Positions 6,828-9,093 of a DNA stretch of 9,093 nucleotides are shown here, piece after piece. The DNA comes from Ectothiorhodospiraceae bacterium (GTDB taxonomy: Bacteria; Pseudomonadota; Gammaproteobacteria; Thiohalomonadales; Thiohalomonadaceae), in assembly GCA_007125455.1 (NCBI GenBank), contig SLDE01000214.1:1-9093 (forward strand), written 5' to 3'. Below the pieces are notes generated by a model. That model saw only the letters and a list, made by a program, of their open reading frames with translations, did not search any database and was not told the DNA's origin. Position 1 is the first letter of the stretch; each line of letters begins with the position of its first letter. Position numbers and translations under genes: made by a program.

Positions 6828-7898
6828 ATGTCTGAACAGGCCCGTGAATTGTTGGCGCAACTGCACACCCTGAAGCTGGATCGCCCGTTGCGTATCCTGA
6901 ATGTCTGCGGGGGCCATGAGCGCAGCATCAGCCAGGCGGGCTTGCGGCAGGTCTTGCCGGAAACGCTCCAGCTCATTCCGGGGCCGGGCTGCCCGGTCTG
7001 CGTCTGCCCTGAGGAGGCCATCTACCAGGCGATGCAGTACGCGCTGCAGGATGGCCATATCGTGGTCGCCTACGGGGATATGCTGCGGGTGCCGGTGAAT
7101 ACCACCAAGGGCGAGCCGCGCAGCCTCGAACAGGCCCGTGCCGCCGGGGGCGACATCCGCCCCATCGCCGCACCGCAGCAGGCGGTGGCCATCGCCAGTG
7201 CCAATCCGCAGCACAAGGTGGTGTTTCTCGCCGTCGGCTTTGAGACCACCACCGCACCGCTGGCCGCGCAGATCCTGCAGGGGCTGCCCGACAACCTCTA
7301 CCTGCTGATGGCCTCCCGCCTCACCTGGCCGGCAGTGGCCCTACTGCTGCAACAGGGCACCGCCCAAGTGGATGCACTGATCGCCCCCGGTCATGTAGCG
7401 GCGGTGATGGGTAGTGAGGAGTGGCGATTTATATGTGATCAGCACCTGCTCCCCGTCGCGGTGGCCGGGTTTACCACCGAAAGCCTGTTGAGCGCCATCG
7501 GGATGGTGGTCAAACAAACCCTGGCAGGGCGGGCCGAACTGGAAAACGCCTACCCCGAGGTGGTGCGCGCCGAGGGAAACCGGGCTGCCCAGCAGATGCT
7601 GGCCGAGGTCTTTGAGCTAGGCGCTGCCGAATGGCGGGGGATCGGCGAGATCCCCGCCTCCGGCTACTTTCTGCGAGAACGCTGGGCCGCCCACGACGCC
7701 GCCCTGCAATTGGGCCAGCATGGGGATCAACGCCGCCGCGCCGGACAGATGCCCCCCGGCTGCGCCTGCGCCGAGGTGATTCTCGCCCAACGCCTGCCCA
7801 GTGAATGCCCCCTCTACGGCAACCCCTGTACGCCACAAACCCCGGTTGGCCCCTGCATGGTCTCCGACGAAGGGGCCTGTCATATTTGGTGGGGATAA
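6828..7898 (+). CDS. hypD: Hydrogenase Fe-cyano-carbonyl assembly protein HypD
   Basis: 356-aa iron-sulfur scaffold that, with HypC, assembles Fe(CN)2CO using cyanide made by HypE/HypF. NVCGGHERSI (25-34) holds the conserved C27 and H30 of the cofactor site. PGPGCPVCVCPEE (51-63) holds C55 and C58. YGDMLRVP (82-89) and VGFETTTAPLA (GFETT motif) are typical. The C-terminal [4Fe-4S] region has C312, C314, C327, C334, C343 and C351 (MPPGCACAEV ... NPCTP ... GPCMVSDEGAC). The gene is full length. The ATG at 6828 has AGGA 7 nt upstream. Many HypD proteins read EVCGGHTH at the first motif; here the second His position is Arg. A promoter of its own, if any, would lie in the repeat-bearing spacer. 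hypE, the usual next gene, is not found before the insertion sequence. Confidence 0.95.
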   Translation: MSEQARELLAQLHTLKLDRPLRILNVCGGHERSISQAGLRQVLPETLQLIPGPGCPVCVCPEEAIYQAMQYALQDGHIVVAYGDMLRVPVNTTKGEPRSLEQARAAGGDIRPIAAPQQAVAIASANPQHKVVFLAVGFETTTAPLAAQILQGLPDNLYLLMASRLTWPAVALLLQQGTAQVDALIAPGHVAAVMGSEEWRFICDQHLLPVAVAGFTTESLLSAIGMVVKQTLAGRAELENAYPEVVRAEGNRAAQQMLAEVFELGAAEWRGIGEIPASGYFLRERWAAHDAALQLGQHGDQRRRAGQMPPGCACAEVILAQRLPSECPLYGNPCTPQTPVGPCMVSDEGACHIWWG

Positions 7899-7965
7899 AG
7901 GTGGGGGCCAGGGGCGAGATACAGCGGCATTAGGCTTCGAAACACCATCCCCCTCCCAGCACCAC
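7899..7965. other. Junction segment between hypD and the IS110 structured leader
   Basis: This stretch should contain the host/IS boundary. It has no gene, and no beginning of hypE was recognised in any plus-strand frame. It includes AGGCTTCGA at 7932-7940, a 9-base copy of sequence at 8063-8071 in the structured leader. A pyrimidine-rich run at 7945-7957 follows. The odd palindrome GCACCA-C-TGGTGC at 7959-7971 straddles the start of the first leader hairpin. Confidence 0.4.
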
Positions 7966-8150
7966 TGGTGCGGTTCGTGTAACTCACCGCACCCTTGTAT
8001 CTCTCCAGATGAGATGGTTAGCTACCTCTCGTCGCTGGTGGGCAAACCTGGTCCGCACCCTGAGGCTTCGAGCCTGAAACGTAGATACGGGCGCCCACCG
8101 ATTCTCTTGAAACTGAATGGTATCCGAATCCCTCCGGTTTGTGGAGTGAG
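7966..8150 (+). ncRNA. Candidate IS110 bridge RNA in the transposase leader
   Basis: The leader has no supported coding sequence but contains ordered stems. A perfect 8-bp hairpin pairs GGTGCGGT (7967-7974) with ACCGCACC (7986-7993) around an 11-nt loop. A long-range stem pairs GTATCT (7997-8002) with AGATAC (8083-8088). It encloses a hairpin GATGAGA-t-GGT / ACCTCTCGTC (8008-8033) and AGGCT-TCG-AGCCT (8063-8075). A third domain pairs AAACTG (8110-8115) with CGGTTT (8135-8140), extended by CTC (8104-8106) with GAG (8144-8146). A 5' hairpin followed by two looped domains, about 180 nt, directly upstream of the transposase, is the known architecture of IS110 bridge RNAs, whose two internal loops bind target and donor DNA. 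Ends, loop limits and guide sequences are not established, and the pairing was found by eye. Confidence 0.55.
8063..8071 (+). repeat. Short direct repeat shared by the leader and the hypD/IS junction
   Basis: AGGCTTCGA at 8063-8071 is identical to 7932-7940, 131 bp upstream. The leader copy forms the 5' arm, loop and first 3'-arm base of the AGGCT-TCG-AGCCT hairpin, while the upstream copy is followed by AAC and cannot form that hairpin. A 9-base match over this distance can arise by chance. It is noted because IS110 guide RNAs carry short sequences identical to, or complementary to, element-flanking DNA. Confidence 0.35.
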
Positions 8151-8177
8151 ACTGTATGTACAAGGTGAGTGGTGAGA

Positions 8178-9093
8178 ATGAAGAACGTTATCGGCATTGA
8201 CGTAAGCAAGAAAAAGCTTGATTCCCTTTGGCTTCGTGATGTGGACAATCGCAAGGTCAAGGTGAAGGTGCAAGGCAATACCCCTGTCGGCCACAAGCAG
8301 CTGCTGGCTTGGGCGGCGAAGCAGACGGGTAGCCCGGTAGAAGACATCCTGTTTGTGATGGAGGCCACTGGCATATATCACGAGCGTCTGGCTTATACCC
8401 TGTATGAGGCAGGGGCGCAGGTGGCGGTCCTGAATCCGGCGCAGGTGCGTGATTACGCCAAGGGCATTGCTGTACGCACCAAAACAGACAAGAAGGATTC
8501 GCTGGTGTTGGCGCTGTACGGGAGCAAGGAGCCGGTACGGCTTTGGCAACCCGAACCTGAAGCCGTGCGCCGACTAAAGGCGCTGATGTCGCGCCTTTCA
8601 GCGCTGGAGGAAGATATTCGGAGGGAGAAGAACCGGCTGGAGAAGGCGCAGATTAGTCAGGGGACTGGCGCTGTGGAGGACTCGATTCACACTGTCCTCG
8701 CTGGCCTGGAGCAGGAGAAGAGCCGACTGGAGAAACTCATTGATGAGCACATCGGCGGCCATCCGCAATTGAAGAAAGACCAACAGCTACTTGAAACCAT
8801 TCCCGGCGTGGGGAAGGTGCTCGGGCGTTACATGATGACTGTATTTCGCTCCCGCGATTTCTCCAGTGCCGGGCAAATGGCCGCCTACCTAGGCACTGTA
8901 CCTGTGGAATATCAATCCGGCACCAGCGTAAACAGGCGTCCCCGCCTGTCCAAGGCGGGTAATGCGACCATACGCGCGAAACTCTATCTGCCGGCAGTCG
9001 TCGCCAGCCGATATAACCCGGTCGCCAAAGCACTATACGAAAGGCTATTGGCCCGCGGGAAGCCTCCCATGGCGGCCATAGGCGCGGTCATGA
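8178..9093 (+). CDS. IS110-family transposase (DEDD RuvC-like plus serine domain), 3'-truncated by window edge
   Basis: 305 residues are visible without a stop; family members are usually somewhat longer, so perhaps a few dozen residues are missing. The N-terminal RuvC-like domain has D8 (VIGIDVSKKKLD), E62 (VMEATGIYHE), and D104 and D107 (TKTDKKDS), the DEDD set. A charged helical or coiled segment spans about 135-195. The C-terminal Tnp domain has IPGVGKVLGRYM (208-219), then F..AGQMAAYLGTVP and EYQSGTSV, where S247 is the likely recombination serine, followed by RLSKAGNATIRAKLY. The frame is open through the visible gene, so the element may be active. The ATG at 8178 is chosen because MKNVIGIDVS fits the family; a GTG at 8172 in the same frame has AAGG 6 nt upstream and is an alternative. 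IS110 enzymes recombine DNA guided by the RNA encoded in the element. Confidence 0.93.
   Translation, partial: MKNVIGIDVSKKKLDSLWLRDVDNRKVKVKVQGNTPVGHKQLLAWAAKQTGSPVEDILFVMEATGIYHERLAYTLYEAGAQVAVLNPAQVRDYAKGIAVRTKTDKKDSLVLALYGSKEPVRLWQPEPEAVRRLKALMSRLSALEEDIRREKNRLEKAQISQGTGAVEDSIHTVLAGLEQEKSRLEKLIDEHIGGHPQLKKDQQLLETIPGVGKVLGRYMMTVFRSRDFSSAGQMAAYLGTVPVEYQSGTSVNRRPRLSKAGNATIRAKLYLPAVVASRYNPVAKALYERLLARGKPPMAAIGAVM

Larger units (their letters stand above)
7899..9093 (+). mobile_element. IS110-family insertion sequence, right end outside window; left boundary unresolved
   Basis: An IS110-type transposase gene preceded by a long structured non-coding leader occupies everything after hypD. A leader upstream of the gene is the layout of the IS110 subgroup; IS1111 elements carry the non-coding segment downstream. 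IS110 elements lack conventional terminal inverted repeats and usually make no target duplication, so the left tip cannot be fixed by eye; it lies somewhere between 7899 and about 7966. The element points the same way as the hyp operon. It sits where hypE would be expected and may have displaced it downstream. Confidence 0.8.

Noticed and set aside
6717..7214. 165-codon minus-strand frame over the repeat spacer and hypD
   Set aside because: It is a shadow of hypD; its residues over the repeat arm come from the repeated DNA, not from a protein family.
7959..7971. GCACCA-C-TGGTGC palindrome as a rho-independent terminator for hypD
   Set aside because: The one-base loop is too small for an RNA hairpin, and neither it nor the neighbouring 8-bp hairpin is followed by a T run.
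7801..8175. 124-codon plus-strand frame across the hypD end and the IS leader
   Set aside because: It starts within hypD in another frame, has no domain, and covers the structured non-coding leader.
8022..8549. 175-codon minus-strand frame opposite the IS leader and transposase
   Set aside because: It is antisense to a transposase with a complete DEDD set and has no recognisable family.
1..9093. CRISPR array, tRNA or rRNA genes
   Set aside because: No regularly spaced repeats, cloverleaf-like segments or rRNA signatures were seen on either strand.

Overview
The window is about 60% GC and carries a cytoplasmic bidirectional [NiFe]-hydrogenase locus with part of its maturation operon, ended on the right by an insertion sequence. 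Gene order, subunit architecture and protein style suggest a gammaproteobacterium, perhaps a sulfur-oxidising or purple-sulfur lineage (Chromatiales-like). That assignment is inferred from family resemblance alone; no taxonomic marker is present.

Left half (minus strand, transcribed from about 4494 down to 1): a tightly packed operon encodes a single-domain HupH/HyaF-like protein, then the beta (Fe-S electron transfer), gamma (FAD/NAD(P) plus [2Fe-2S]), delta (small, Fe-S) and alpha (large, NiFe) subunits. The order is that of the Pyrococcus hydBGDA sulfhydrogenase, so this is a group 3b NAD(P)-linked hydrogenase. Three consecutive 4-base ATGA overlaps join the four structural genes. The alpha gene runs off the left edge just after its C-terminal Cys-x2-Cys nickel ligands.

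Middle (plus strand, 4599-6656): a divergent operon starts about 100 bp from the hydrogenase operon. Its first gene is an OmpR-type response regulator whose stop overlaps the hypC start, followed by hypC, hypA and hypB. The accessory proteins build and insert the NiFe(CN)2CO centre of the divergently encoded hydrogenase: HypA/HypB deliver nickel and HypC/HypD carry the Fe(CN)2CO unit. Finding the regulator at the head of the maturation operon suggests, by inference, that it controls one or both operons from the shared 104-bp region.

Right part: a 138-bp inverted-repeat segment lies between hypB and hypD, where these genes are usually adjacent. hypD is intact. Where hypE would be expected there is instead an IS110-family element in the same orientation. 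It consists of a roughly 280-nt non-coding leader and a DEDD/serine transposase that runs off the right edge. The leader folds by eye into a 5' stem-loop followed by two larger stem domains, the layout of an IS110 bridge RNA (the guide RNA for programmable recombination). This is the most interesting candidate in the window. hypE, hypF and the hydrogenase-maturation endopeptidase are not present here.
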